Positions 44,600-57,100 of a stretch of DNA of 64,000 bases are shown here, one piece after another (positions within the stretch are counted from its first letter, which is position 1; each line of letters starts with the position of its first letter). The stretch is from Chenopodium formosanum (taxonomy: Eukaryota > Streptophyta > Magnoliopsida > Caryophyllales > Amaranthaceae), in assembly GCA_024500155.1 (NCBI GenBank), contig CM044874.1:46226384-46290383 (forward strand). The letters run 5' to 3'. The notes under the pieces were generated by a model. The model saw only the letters and a list, made by a program, of their open reading frames with translations, ran no database searches and was not told where the DNA came from. Position numbers and translations under genes: made by a program.

Positions 44600-44940
44600 C
44601 TAAAATGTCACGATGAGCAAATGATGCCGTGGCACAGTGCATATTGTCGTGACACGGTACTCTTCACCGTGTCATGGTGCTTTTTCTTGTATTTTCCGCA
44701 TTTTCTCACGCAATTCGAATAAAAAAGTACACCGTGACACGCGCCACATGCCGCGCCACGGTGGACTTTGCCGCGTCACCGCATTTTCTGTCGTGTCACG
44801 GTACATGTGCTGTGTCATGGAATTTTCGCGTGTTTTCTCCGCGTAAAACCTGCATGCGTTTTATCTTTTTAGGGCAGTAATTTTGCCGCATCGCGGCAGA
44901 CTTTGCCGTGTCGCAGCAATTTCTGTCGTGTCACGGTGCC
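44600..44940. repeat. Dyad-type CGTGWCACGG repeats in the LTR
   Basis: Words such as CGTGACACGG, CCGTGTCATGG and TCGTGTCACGG recur about every 20-30 bp, upstream of the TATA box. They match those in the leader at 45963-47370. Confidence 0.8.
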
Positions 44941-44997
44941 GCAAAACTAGGGTTTTATCTTTTTAGAGTTTCGTGTGTTCCCTCTACTCATTTTCCC

Positions 44998-45005
44998 TAT
45001 AAATA
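44998..45005 (+). promoter_or_regulatory. TATA box of the Ogre-type LTR
   Basis: TATAAATA in CCCTATAAATACCCC, about 730 bp before the LTR end. Confidence 0.7.
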
Positions 45006-45727
45006 CCCCCCTCCTTTTTACAGTTCGGGGCACCAGATCATTCTCTCTTCCTCTCTTCTACACAAAAAAAAAAAAAAAAAAAAATCATTCTCCTCTTTCT
45101 CTCTCTCTCATACTCTAAGCCTTAAACTTATATTCCTATCTACATTATTCCTTTCTTAAGCACTCCAAGGAGTCCATACTTAAACCGAGGTTCCGTCTGA
45201 AACCAAGGCGTGAAAGTTATAATTGATCGAGGGTTTGGACCAAATCAACTCTACTTTTTATTTAATTTAATTGTTTTAATTTGATTTAGATTTTTTATTG
45301 AAGTTACTAACAATTTATTTATGATGTAGCAATTTAAAGGAGCGCGCGAAATGTGAGTAATTAATTAATTTAATTACTTATTTTATTCTTGTTGCTAGTA
45401 TCATGATTAGGTTTATTATGATTTGATTTGACTAAAAATTTATTCTTGAATTGCTTCCAATATTAATGTTTATTCTATTATTTTTTATTGATCACCATAT
45501 TGCATGGGGTGTAACCTTCACGGGTCAATCGTTGTTGCCTTCGTTGTCCCTTATCGTGGTTGCCTTTTTATGATCCGTGAACGGTTTACAAGTTCCTTAA
45601 AAACTTGTTGGCGGCTCCTTACTTTATTTGTCCCTAATCGTATATGTCAATTCCCACTTCCTATGAGTGCCAAGCATATTCACAACATGCTTTTAACGTA
45701 GGCGCACTTCGAACGACGTCTACAATT

Positions 45728-45745
45728 TGGCGACTCCACTGGGGA
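45728..45745 (+). promoter_or_regulatory. Primer binding site, Ogre/Tat type
   Basis: TGGCGACTCCACTGGGGA starts three bases after the LTR end. This is the site I associate with Ogre-type elements, reported as complementary to a tRNA-Arg 3' end; the tRNA assignment is from memory. Confidence 0.8.
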
Positions 45746-45959
45746 GGATTCTTAATTATTTATCGATTTGAGTGATCGGTATTTAATTAAAATGAGTGGA
45801 TGAGACTTGAAAGATTCTTGAAAAAATATTCCTGTGATTAATTTGGCATTTTTTGCATCTGCATAGACGTTTTAACGTCGCATTCAGGTCTGTCCCGTAG
45901 GAAAAATTGGATAACTTGGTTGCGCGCAAAAGCAAACAGGGCACCGGTCAGATTTTCTG

Positions 45960-47400
45960 ACTGCCGTGTCACGGCAGTCCTAAAATCAGTCCGGTGGCTT
46001 ATTTTCTTTCCTCACAGTCGACTTCCTTCGATTTTTCTGAAAAAACGTATGTGTTCTACATGCGTCTTAGCCCCGGGGGATTTAAGCTCTATCGACCCAA
46101 AAACGCTCATGGCAATAAGGGTTCATCCGAGTTATTAAATCCACCCAAACCATGGAGTCGAGTTCGATTTCATCACGAACTCGCGGAGCCGCCCGTTGGC
46201 ATACACGCTCAAGGGAGGCTGCCTTGCTAACGCATCCAAACTCTTAACCATGGTACCCTTTTGACACCCAAAGCTTGACCAATAGTTGAACATAGATCTT
46301 GACTCTAGGTTGCGAACTTTTTACATCATCGTGCCTAAATGCTATGTGGTTGTTTGGTGCTAACCTTCATGTGTTTGCTCTTTTGTTTAACCCATGACCG
46401 AGGGTTTTTATTCTCACATAGTAATTAGTACGGATCTAAAATCGGTTAAAATCTGGAAAAACCACAAAACTGACCTGGAACTGCGCACCGTGTCACGGCA
46501 TATTCTGCCGTGTCACGGTGAACAGTGCCGTGACACGAGAAAGTCTACCGTCTGACGGTAGACTGCACCGTGTCACGACAGTCTGCACCGTGACACGGTG
46601 CCCAGGAAAGTGTCCTGTCAGTCTTTTTCTCGATTTTTGTGCGAAAGATGTGTCCAGTTTTGAGTCGTGTCTAGCTATACGGTCAAAACACGCGTCCATA
46701 ACCTCACTTAATCACTCACATGTCGTGTTCACACACTTTTTTGCTTTAAGTCGTGCACCACTTTTTTGACCGTATTTTAGGGAAGTCTTGTTTTTGTGTC
46801 GTTTTTTTAGAGTAAGTCGGATGGTATCCTCCCTTTAAAAATAAACAAGTAGATTTTCAAAATTATAGTTTTTCAAAATAGGGGAATTGCCGCGACACGG
46901 GATACCCTACCGTGTCACGGTACTGTTCACCGTGACACGGTGGGCCTAAACGGAGAAAAAAGGACAAAGAAACTCCCGTGACACGGGAATTTATCCCATC
47001 TGACGGGAAAAGTTCCCGTGCCACGTCACCCCCTGTCAGCCAAAAAAAAATGTTAAATGTTCCCGTGACACGGGATGTTATCCCGTCTGACGGGAGAAAT
47101 GTCCCGTGCCACGTCATCCCCTGTAAAAAAAAAATGTCAAATGTTCCCGTGACACGGGATGTTATCCCGTCTGACAGGAGAAATTTCCCGTGCCACGTCA
47201 CCCCCTGTCAGCCAAAAAAAAAAAAAAAGTCAAATGTTCCCGTGACACGGGATGTTATCCCGTTTGACGGGAGAAATTTCTCGTGCCACGTCACCCCCTG
47301 TCAAAAAAAATGTCAAATGTTCCCGTGACACGGGATGTTATCCCGTCTGACGAGAGAAATGTCCCGTGCCACGTCACCCCCTGTCAAACAAAAAAAAAAA
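45960..47400. repeat. Array of dyad-symmetric CCGTGACACGG repeats in the leader
   Basis: Near-perfect palindromes CCGTGTCACGG/CCGTGACACGG occur singly (45963), in a cluster (46486-46602) and at 46890-46941. A larger tandem array with units of about 80-95 bp follows (starting near 46975, 47061, 47143, 47236 and 47320). Each large unit has TTCCCGTGACACGGGATGTT, CCCGTCTGACGGGAGAAAT and CCCGTGCCACGTCA, then an A-run. ORFs through the array are repeat artefacts. Confidence 0.9.
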
Positions 47401-47859
47401 AAAAAAAAAGAGCGTCAGTCAAGTCTTTCGTGTTAATTTGGTCCTCGCGTCAGTCATTTTGGTTAATGTTCACATGTCTAACCATACGATCATACCACGA
47501 GTCTTATAACATCACTTAGTCATTCGCGAGTCAAGTATAGCCCACACACTTTCTTTATGTTCCGACTCGAGTCGTGCACCAGGTCGTCTATGATCGTATA
47601 TTAGGTTCATGCACCCTTTTTTTTCATCATAATAAAAGATGAGTGGAGTTTTCTCACCTGTTTTCAAATGTCTATTTTTTTTCCTTCCTTTCCTATCTTG
47701 AGCAATGAGTCAAACAATTAAGTGAATTATTTTATTTCACAATACTTGTTCAAGGAACAGAGATAGATCAATACGGTTCGAGCCATTACCGCAACAATCT
47801 CTCAGATCTAATAGGCGTGCAAAGAGAACTTTGTCATCTCCGTTACTCATCACCTTTCA
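47401..47859. other. Leader between repeat array and gag
   Basis: No supported ORF. Ends with CATCACCTTTCA immediately before the gag ATG. Confidence 0.5.
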
Positions 47860-48972
47860 ATGGCCACTAAAGAAGACATTGAGAACATCAACAAATCCAT
47901 TGAGGCACTGTCTTCCATGATGAAAACCCTTACCACTAGGGTCACTACCATGGAACAAAACAAGGTCACTGTTTCCACCCTTGACAAACTGAAAGAACAA
48001 ATGAGTAAGATTTCTGAGGATTTCACTTATGTGGAACGGCCTCCCACTATTTTGAATGTGAAGGACAGACTCCCTGAAAAGTTCTCCACTGCTGATATTC
48101 CAAAGTTCAAGCCTACTGACAATCGAATATTCCATTTGAAGGCGTTCTCTACAACCATGGCTCTTAAGGGATTGGACGTAACACTCTTCCCTACGGTGTT
48201 CCCTCTCTCCTTAGAACATGCTTGCCAACAATGGTTCTATTCCCTAGATGTCAAGCGTACTGCGACTTGGCAAGATGTCATCGAAAGTTTCATGAATCGT
48301 TACAAGTGTAACATTTAAACTAAAACTTCTGAACGTGAACTCTCCATTCTCAAACAGAAAGAGAATGAAGGCTTCACCGCTTACCTGAACAGGTGGAGGG
48401 AAACAGCTTCACTCTTGGTAGATCCCCCAAAAGAAAGAGAGATGGTTCGCCTCTTTATTCAAAATCTGACTCATAAATATAGAGAACATCTCAAATTTCT
48501 TCCACTGAACACTTTCGAAGCTGTATACGACATCAGCATCAATATCGAGGATGAGCTAATAAAGACTGCTGGTAGTAACAATAATAACACTTGGAAAAAC
48601 AAGAAGAACGACCACCCTTCTTCTTCGTCTTCTAAGCACGAAAATACTACCAACAATATAAGCCAAGTTGATCTCAATGAAGTGTTAGCTCTTGATACTC
48701 CATTGCCCAAGAAGAAAAGAACTTACACTCCTTTAGGAATGACTTATGATGCAGCCTTTGATCGCCTTTACAGTCAAGGCTTGATCACACCTATTGGGCC
48801 ATTTATAGAGCCAAAACCTGAAGAAAGGAGCGCCAAATGGAATCACAATGCCCATTGCAAGTACCATCAAGGAAGGGGCCACACTACAGAGCAATGTTGG
48901 AATTTGAAGGACGCCATTCAAGACTTGATGGATGCAAACAAACTTCCTGTCCCTCCAGGCGGCAAGAAGTAA
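47860..48972 (+). pseudogene. Ogre/Tat-type gag with one in-frame stop
   Basis: Starts MATKEDIENINKSIEALSS, a coiled-coil-like helix, then IPKFKPTDNRIFHLKAFSTT and HACQQWFYSLDVKRTATWQD, the retrotransposon gag core in the wording of Tat/Ogre elements. A TAA at 48316 (after YKCNI) interrupts it, and the same frame resumes to LLVDPPKEREMVRLFIQNLT and ends PVPPGGKK at 48972. Near the C-terminus CKYHQGRGHTTEQCWNLKD is the zinc-knuckle-like motif of this lineage. With the stop read through it would be 370 codons. No protease or pol follows. Confidence 0.9.
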
Positions 48973-50185
48973 TGAATACAAGGCACACAGATCCTTCGTG
49001 CAAGATTTCATGATTTCTTTCTTTATCATTCTTCTCCATTCCCCCATTCATGTCCAGCATAGGTTTTCCACTTTGAATTTTTTTATATGTTTCATGTGTT
49101 TCGTTCACCTTTTCCATTAATAAAATGAGCAATTTTCCTTTACATCTCGATCATAGAATTTTCCATTCATTCAGTCATTCTCAATTTAAAAAAAAAAAAA
49201 ATCAATTACCGAACTAAACCCAAGGTACACCAATGACTTGAGGCACCTTTGCAACCATGTCATTCCCCATTAACCACTCAATCATATATCCAGTTCTTCA
49301 TCAACCACTTTGAGCCTCGTCTAACGTTTGGCCTTCATTTCTTCAACCCACATTCACTCAACCCTGGGATTTGAAGATGTGTAATTGTATAACATTCAAA
49401 AAGCAAGTAAAAAAAAAAAAATGAAAGCAGCAAAGCAACAATAAAACAATGTCTAAAGGCAAGTGTTCCAATGTCTTTAATATGAACACGTCTCAAATTG
49501 CGTCTCTCATCGAGTGCTTGGTACCGTGCCTGAGAAATATGAATGCTAAGTGAGTGATGGACCGCATGATCTGAGATTGCCTACATTGATTCAAAAGAAT
49601 GAAAAAAAAAGTTCAAAGCAAAAAAAAAATATGTTGAAAATAAAATTGCAAAATTCAAAACTTTCAAATACACAATTGTATATCTTGGGGATTCTCTCGG
49701 GTCTTGAGCCTTTTACCCCTTTCTTCCTTAAACCATCAACTTAACCACATTACAACCCTTGAAAGACCTCTTTGAGGTGTACATACACTTGTGCAAAGTT
49801 CGGTTAGAGCTACGTTCGGCCTGATTCCTAACGGATACGTAGGCAACCTCACATCGAGGTGCGGCCACATTCATATTCATATCCATGCATGATCGAGTCA
49901 AAGAATATCCAATGCTTATCCCTACCCATTTAGAGCTAGACTTGGGGGCTTAAACCCAAATCACATTAGCTTACCCAGCCCGAAGAGTCATCATCTTTAA
50001 CTCTTCTCACATTTCTTTCCATCGCTATAACCCTTGCAGCCAGCCTTAGTATCACATTCACACACTTCACTCACACATCCATATCCATATCAATCATCCT
50101 TCCCTTTAAGAGCCCTTTATCATGAAATCTTGTTTCAACACTGTGCCTGCTTCATCATATTTAAAGACAACATTCAGTAGAAGAA
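48973..50185. other. Post-gag non-coding region of the Ogre-type element
   Basis: AT-rich with A-runs and no pol similarity. GGATACGTAGGCAA at 49833-49846, within CCTAACGGATACGTAGGC, recurs in the Tat region at 13556. AAGAA at 50181-50185 is the target duplication of the nested element. Confidence 0.6.
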
Positions 50186-52833
50186 TGTAATCCCCCATAT
50201 TTTTAATTTAATAATAATGTATTTATTTAGTATTTATTTTACAAATACTTTTATATTTTTCTTGTTTTATAAGTATGAATTTTATTTGAGGTAAAGTATT
50301 AAGATTTTAATTATTTTCAAACTAAAACTACTAAGTTGTGATTAGCCCAAACACAAACCTTGCACAAACCTTGCACTGCCGCCCCCCTGACCGCCGCGCC
50401 CCCCAGCAGCCGCCGCCCCCCTGACCGCCGCGCCGCCCAGCAGCCGACCTCCCCCCTGCAGTTCGCTCTTCCCTCTTCTCCTTCCTCTTATTTCTCTTCC
50501 TTTATTCTTGTTATTTTGATTTAAAGATTCAATTTTTATTTGATTTCAATTATAAAATTATTGTTATTAGGCTTTAATAGTATGTATAAATTACAAAAGA
50601 TTATAAATTTATGGGTTTTAACATGTTTAAATTATTATGTTAATTTTCAGATTTGGGTATGTATGAATTTAGGGTTTAAAGTGTTGATTTTTCATGTTTT
50701 AAGGCTTAATAACGTACTAAACAAATTACCTAATTATTCTATGTTCAAAGTATGTCAAAGTATGATTATTTTGGTTGTATATTAATTTTCAGATTTATTA
50801 AAGTTTCAATTTTTATGAACAAGTAGTGTTAATTTCATGTTTTTATGCTTCTAAACCTATAAAATAATTATTGTGAGTATTTTGTGATTAAAAAAAAGCT
50901 TTGAACTTGATATTCTAACTTTAAAAATAATTTTTAGATTTTATACCTTTTATTTTGAAGCCTCTAGTTGCATTGAATTGATATATTCTTGGGTTTTTAA
51001 CACACTAACTTGCTATATAATGACTATTTCAAGCAATTATGCTTATGGGGTTATTTTATATATTTAAAACAAAATTTCCTGATTTAATTACCTACTTTAA
51101 AGTTGCTGTAATTTGATATAAAACACTATATTTTCATAATTCTAACATGTAAACTTAAAGTTGGGATGTTATATTACTAACTTTGATTTTTTGGGGACAA
51201 TCTAAAGACTTTGATTTGGTAATTTAAGAGGTTTTAAAGTAGTTTAGTATTGCTGTAATTTTAATTGCTTTGGTATTGATTTATTCCTAATTGTTTGGTT
51301 TAGGAGAGGACTTTGTAGAAGGCGACTTCTAGTTTTAAAGTGGCCAACCGGATTGTTTACACAAGGTACGTACAAGATACGAAACCTTGCTTGTAGGTGC
51401 ATGTTTAAGGACGGATCGAGAACTTAGTATCATGTATAGGATTGACTGGGTTAAATTGTCTGGTTATACATTGTGAATTTCAAATGATGTGCACTAGTTT
51501 ATAATGCAAGTATTATTTGTGCTTTATTTATGCAAGGTGCGCTTAAAGGCAAAGGTATGTGATTGATGTAAAGATCAAATTATTACTCGTTCAGGATTAT
51601 GTAAACAGGATGAGTAAAGGAGAAATTCAAGTCTTGTAAGACGAGGTTAAGGTTTTGGGGTGCCTTATGCACTCAAGGTGTTTATACACCGAGGTAGTAA
51701 TGGAATAAATAATAAATGTTGCTTGCCACTAATAAATCAAGAATTGAAATTGAAAAGTTATTTTACTTGATTGAATTGATATTGGATTGATTGTATTGTT
51801 ATGCATATGAGTCATCACCAAGTTTAAACCTGTAAATCACGTAAAGTGCAAGATGGATGAGCAATAAAACTCTGGATTGGTGCACTTCTGGAGTAATGAC
51901 AATCAGGGGTTGGGGTACATGGGGTATTAGCCGTGTACTTTTCTCGAGGCCGTCTGATCTACGAGTCTCTTCTTTCAAATATTATTTTTCTAAAACTAGG
52001 AGTTAGGTGAGATCTCATACTAACTACGGTCACGGAGTCGCGCCCGTGGTCGTTGGATGTTTATTGATGTTTCCGAAAGGAGGCATGGGGTTTTTCTTTA
52101 TTGATGTTCCAAATGGGACATGGGTTGGACAACCTTGTCTATTGCTATATCCAATGAAATAAATAAACGAGTCAGTTAATATTAAATAGTGAGGTCTTAA
52201 TAAATTTGTGAATCGAGTCGTGAATTGAGTCTATATTTAATGATGCTTGTGCTTGAATATTAGTAGCATGTTAGGTATTTTCTCAATTCGTTTTCGCAGC
52301 TTGTATGTACTCAGCTTTTCTGACTGCGTGCTTTTGTGTGTGTCTTTCTTTGGTCATGGCCTTCGCCTTTCAATGACCCTGTGACGATCCAATTTTAACA
52401 CTTGTAATATTGGGGAGCAGAATAACCACAGGTTCTTACACATGCAGCATTCATCAGGGTTGTGGGATCTTGAGTAGAGAGTTGGTTGTTTCCATATTAT
52501 TTATTTTGCAAAGTTTGAATTTAATTTAATTTGTTTTTAGTTGACACTAATTCTTTTGAGTTTGAAGTTATTAGGACTCTGAATTTAATCCCTTACTACT
52601 TTTATTGGGTTTTGAATAAGGGCCTTAATGGTTCCAACTTGTAATACTTATTTTGATTTAATTCCTTTGTTTTGAGGTTTATTTAAAACTGTTTTGGTTT
52701 TCCGCTGCTAATTTCTGAGATAGCCTTAACGTTTGAACACGTGGCGGTAGCACACCAGTAATTCTCTTGAAATTGTTCAGGTTATATACAGGTTTCTCAC
52801 AGGTTTTTAAGAGAGAATTATTGGGGTGTTACA
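50186..52833 (+). mobile_element. 5' LTR of the Tekay-like element, promoter region deleted
   Basis: Starts TGTAATCCCCCATA and ends TTGGGGTGTTACA. Relative to the 3' LTR it lacks 218 bp (3' LTR 59215-59432), replaced by an 11-bp repeat AAACCTTGCAC (50355-50365). The lost part includes the TATA box and a CACGTG. An 81-codon ORF present in both LTRs (50540-50785 and 59608-59853) is AT-rich non-coding sequence. Confidence 0.92.
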
Positions 52834-52836
52834 AAG

Positions 52837-52852
52837 TGGTATTGCTTAGGTT
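52837..52852 (+). promoter_or_regulatory. Degraded primer binding site
   Basis: TGGTATTGCTTAGG begins three bases after the LTR. The usual chromovirus site TGGTATCAGAGC has lost its central CAGAG, leaving TGGTAT and the following GCTTAGGTT. Confidence 0.6.
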
Positions 52853-53219
52853 AGATTTAATTACCACTAAAGCCAATTAGCTTCGTATGACTTAGGCGCC
52901 TATTCAATGACTTAAAATTTTAATGACAAAATTTTTTTTTATCCATTTGAAACTAAGTATGTTTTAAACCATTTTATTTAAAACAAATTTGAAATTTTTT
53001 TTTTTCTCTACTTGGTGAGTTTTGGGTAGACTTAAGAAGGGAATGCATGCATACATCATAATATATATTTTTTTTCTCTCTTGCATTTAATTATCACATG
53101 AAGTATTATTTTCTTATTTATTTAACATGTTATAATTATGTTCTAATTGATTTACTTCTATGATGTGCTTGTGTTATGCTTTTTGAATGTTCTTTGCATT
53201 GGGTTAACGTAGAAAAAGG

Positions 53220-53660
53220 ATGAGCGACTCAGTGATCACATCTGAAAGCATGTGTAATGATATTAGGAACAACCCCATTGCTGTGTCTGAAGATGAGAGT
53301 GATACTCGAAGTGACAATACTGTGGAAAGGTTTGAAAAGATTATGACGCCAACTAATCCAGATGAGGAAGACTACCAGTACTTACATGAGTTTAAAACAG
53401 CAAAGAATAAGAAGCATAAAATTAAAACCTACCAAAGAATGTTCCATGATTATACTCTTATTGAATTTCCAGACGAGGATGAGCTTGAATGGTTACAACC
53501 ACCACCTGAAGATCCAAATGCTGGGAAGAGAGCTACTAGAAATCCAAATCCGCTCTACAAGTCAATTATTATTGAAGACTCAGATGACGAAAATGACCTT
53601 GATTTTGATGTTAATAATTACAATGAGAAGAGAGATAAGAACAGTAATGTGATACCTTGA
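53220..53660 (+). CDS. Extra ORF between 5' LTR and gag of the Tekay-like element
   Basis: An intact 146-codon frame starting MSDSVITSESMCNDIRNNPI. It is strongly acidic at both ends (EDESDTRSDN; EDSDDENDLDFDVNN) with a basic centre (KTAKNKKHKIKTYQRM) and a PPPEDPNAGKRATRNPNP segment. I recognise no domain. It is the only undamaged frame of meaningful size in the element. A splice-acceptor-like TTTATTTTATTTCAG lies at 54143-54157, just before gag, so the two ORFs could be expressed from alternatively spliced RNAs. It may instead be a chance frame; codon use cannot be judged by eye. Confidence 0.5.
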   Translation: MSDSVITSESMCNDIRNNPIAVSEDESDTRSDNTVERFEKIMTPTNPDEEDYQYLHEFKTAKNKKHKIKTYQRMFHDYTLIEFPDEDELEWLQPPPEDPNAGKRATRNPNPLYKSIIIEDSDDENDLDFDVNNYNEKRDKNSNVIP

Positions 53661-54170
53661 GGATTATTTTGTTAGGATGGAGTTAGCATGAATAAGGCAT
53701 TTGCCATTGATAATAGTTATTAGAACATCATTATAATCTAATCTGGATGGTATTTTAATAAGTAGCTAGTGCTACATAGTTTTTATTTGGGATGGAGACC
53801 TTTATATAAGTTATAATAAGAAGTTGATATTTTATTTTCAAGAGCTTCATTTCACTTTTATTTGGGAGCAAGAACAAGTTTAATTTTTGTAATCATATAC
53901 TTTCTGGGAAAATCTCTTTGTTTATAATCGAACTTAATAAGAGTATCGCGGGATGGGAATTTTTTTTTTAAATCATTTAATCCTGCGTATGAATCGTGCT
54001 TATATTGTGTGGTGTTTTGCTTTGGACAAGGGGGTGCAATCTCAAGGTGCCCTTTTGAACCAATTTATGTGATAAATATGATATTGTGATTCAATTAATA
54101 TATGTGAATAGAATTTGGATTTCATTTAAAATGGAGTGCACATTTATTTTATTTCAGGCGTAGAGCTAGA

Positions 54171-57100
54171 ATGGCTGAGAACGCTGCCTTAGCTGATGCT
54201 ATTCGTTTGTTGGCTGAAAATGTGATCCAAAACCGGGGAGACCAAGTCGACCCCCAAGCTGAAATGTTTAAAAAGCTGGCCCAGGTTAGACCACTAGTTT
54301 TTAGGGGAGGTGCTGACCCTACTTTCCTAGAAAACTAGATTCGGGAGTTTGATAAGTTGTTCGTGGCACTCAACTGTCCTGAAGGTATGAAAGTGGATCA
54401 GGCCGCTATGTACCTTAAGGACGAGGCTGATATATGGTGGAGAGACAATGCTATGACCGTTAGGGCCAAACCTAACTTTGGGTGGGAAGTGTTTAAGACC
54501 TCCTTGAGGGACAAGTTTTACCCCCCATTCCTGAAGAAACAGAAGGCTCAGGAGTTCATAAGCCTGGCAATGGGAAACATGTCAATCTCTGAGTACTATA
54601 ATAAGTTTATGACCCTTTCTAGGTTTGCTCCCGAGGTAGTACCAACTGAAAAGCTGAAGGCTCAGAGGTTTGAACAGGGGTTGACTGACGAGTTACAGAA
54701 AGACCTAGCCGGAAAAGTTTTCAAAACCCTTGACAGGGTGTATGAGAGAGTTGCCCATCTATACCATCTGAATACTAGGACTGCTAGTGCGAGTGCTAGA
54801 GCTGGGGAAAAAAAGGAAGGATTTTGGGAAATCTGAGAACCAGGGTAGTTTCAAGAGGTCTAGGAATGGGAACTCGTTTGATAAGGGTAACCAGAATGTT
54901 AGCAGTTCTTCCAATGCTAACAATGGGGAGAGAACCTACCACTGTAAGAAGTGTAGAAGGAACCACCCTGGGAGAGACTGTGATGGAAATTTGGTGACCT
55001 GCAGGTTCTGCAACAAGAAGGGACACAGGGAGTATGAGTGTTACACCAAACAAAGACAACAGGGAAATAGTGGGAATGGTGGGAACACCCAGCCGAGGCC
55101 TAACAATTACAATAACCAGGGGAATAAGGGAAATGGTCAAAATGGGAAGTTTGGAAATGGTAGCAACAATAACAACAGGTCTGGCAATGGTAATGGCAAT
55201 GGCAACAACAACAACTCAGGCAACAACAACAATGGGTATCAGGCAAGAAACAACACTCCCGACCGCTTGTCTGTGATGAGCAAGGGAGAAGCTGGGAGGT
55301 CCTCCGATGTAGTTACCGGTACTTTTTCTATCCAATCTATCTCTGTCAACACTCTATTTGACTCTGGAGCATCTTATTCTTTCATTTCTACTTCTCTTGT
55401 GCGCAAGTTAAACTTAACTGAATCGAGTCATGTTGATGTGTCAGTCAGTCTGTCTACGGGCAAACTTGTTCATTGTAATAAAATATTCAAAGGCTTGCCT
55501 TTGAAAATAGGAGAAGCTATCTTTCCATCAGATCTTATTGAGTTTAACCAAGGGGACTTAGATGTAATTCTTGGGATGGATTGGCTGAGTTTATACAAGG
55601 CTAAGATAGACTGTGAGATGCAGAGGGTACAACTGAGTGATCCTTTGGGTAAGAAAGTGTCCTATAGACGGTAAGGGAAGTCTAAAGGTTTTGGGATCAT
55701 TTCTGTGATGAAGGTGAAGAAGCTAGTGAATAAGGGATGTCCATTGTACTTTTGCTGTGTTCAAGATTTGAGTATGAGTGAGAATAGGCGGATGAAGGAT
55801 GTGCCCATTGTGAATGAGTTTTTAGATGTCTTTCCAGAAGATATTTCGGGAATGCCACCTAAGAGGGAAGTTGAGTTTACCATTGACTTAGTTCCAGGAA
55901 TTGCACCTATCTCCAAAGCACCGTATAGAATGGCACCGGCTGAGATGAGTGAACTAAAGGCTCAATTGCAGGAGTTGTTAGACAAGGGGTTCATTAGGCC
56001 CAGTGCATCACCTTGGGGAGCACCTGTGCTGTTTGTGAAAAAGAAGGATGGAAGTTTGAGGCTATGTATTGATTATAGAGAGTTGAATAATGTGACTGTA
56101 AAGAAGAAGTACCCTCTACCTAGGATAGATGACTTGTTTGACCAACTGAAGGGGGCGAGTGTGTTTTCAAAGATTAACTTAAGGTCGGGGTACCATCAGT
56201 TGAAAGTTGCAGATAAAGACATTCCAAAAACAGCCTTTAGAACTCGGTATGGACATTACGAGTTTACAGTCATGCCTTTTGGGTTAACCAATGCACCAAC
56301 CATATTTATGGATTTGATGAACCGAGTGTTTCATGAGTATTTGGATAAGTTTGTAGTTGTGTTTATTGATGACATTTTGGTGTATTCGAAGAATGAGGAA
56401 GAACATGCTGAGCACTTGAGAACTACCCTTGAAACTCTTAGAAAGAACAAACTGTATGCTAAGTTTTCCAAGTGTGAGTTCTGGTTGGAGAAAGTGGCAT
56501 TTTTGGGGCATTACATTTCGAAGGAGGGTGTATCCGTAGATCCTGCGAAGATTAAGGCGGTGAGTGAGTGGCCTACACCTAAGAATGTGACTGATGTTTG
56601 TAGTTTCTTGGGATTATATATAGCTGGATATTATAGAAGGTTTGTCAAGGATTTTTCGAGGATAGCCAGACCCATGACTACTCTTATGAAGAAGCAGAGC
56701 AAGTTTGAGTGGAATGAGAGTTGTGAGTCAGCTTTTCAAACCCTCAAAGAGCGATTAACCACTTCACCAGTGCTGGTATTACCTGATGGGATAGAAGGAT
56801 TCGAAGTGTATAGTGATGCCTCGAAGCATGGTCTAGGATGTGTCCTACAGCAGAATGGAAGGGTGATCGCATACGCATCGAGACAACTGAAGAAGCATGA
56901 AGTCAACTACCCTACCCATGACTTGGAACTTGCAGCTGTTGTATTCGCTTTGAAGATTTGGAGGCACTACTTGTACGGGGTTTCTTGTAAGATCTTCACT
57001 GACCATAAAAGTCTAAAGTACAGCTTTACCCAAGATCACTTGAACATGCGGCAACGTCGATGGTTGGAATATCTTACAGAATACCATGTCCACATCCAGT

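Larger units (their letters stand above)
44059..45724 (+). mobile_element. 5' LTR of the Ogre-type element
   Basis: It begins TATAGACACCTAAAAATG (the 3' copy begins TGTAGACACC, so the terminal TG has mutated) and ends GACGTCTACA before the PBS. A TATA box lies at 44998. About 44600-44940 carries repeated CGTGTCACGG-type words. Confidence 0.85.

Noticed and set aside
46978..47328. CRISPR-like array of regularly spaced dyads
   Set aside because: Plant retroelement leader; the spacers are repeats too, and no cas genes exist in this genome type.
50540..50785. 81-codon ORF found twice (also 59608-59853)
   Set aside because: It lies in both LTRs and is AT-rich; duplication reflects the LTR pair, not a gene family.
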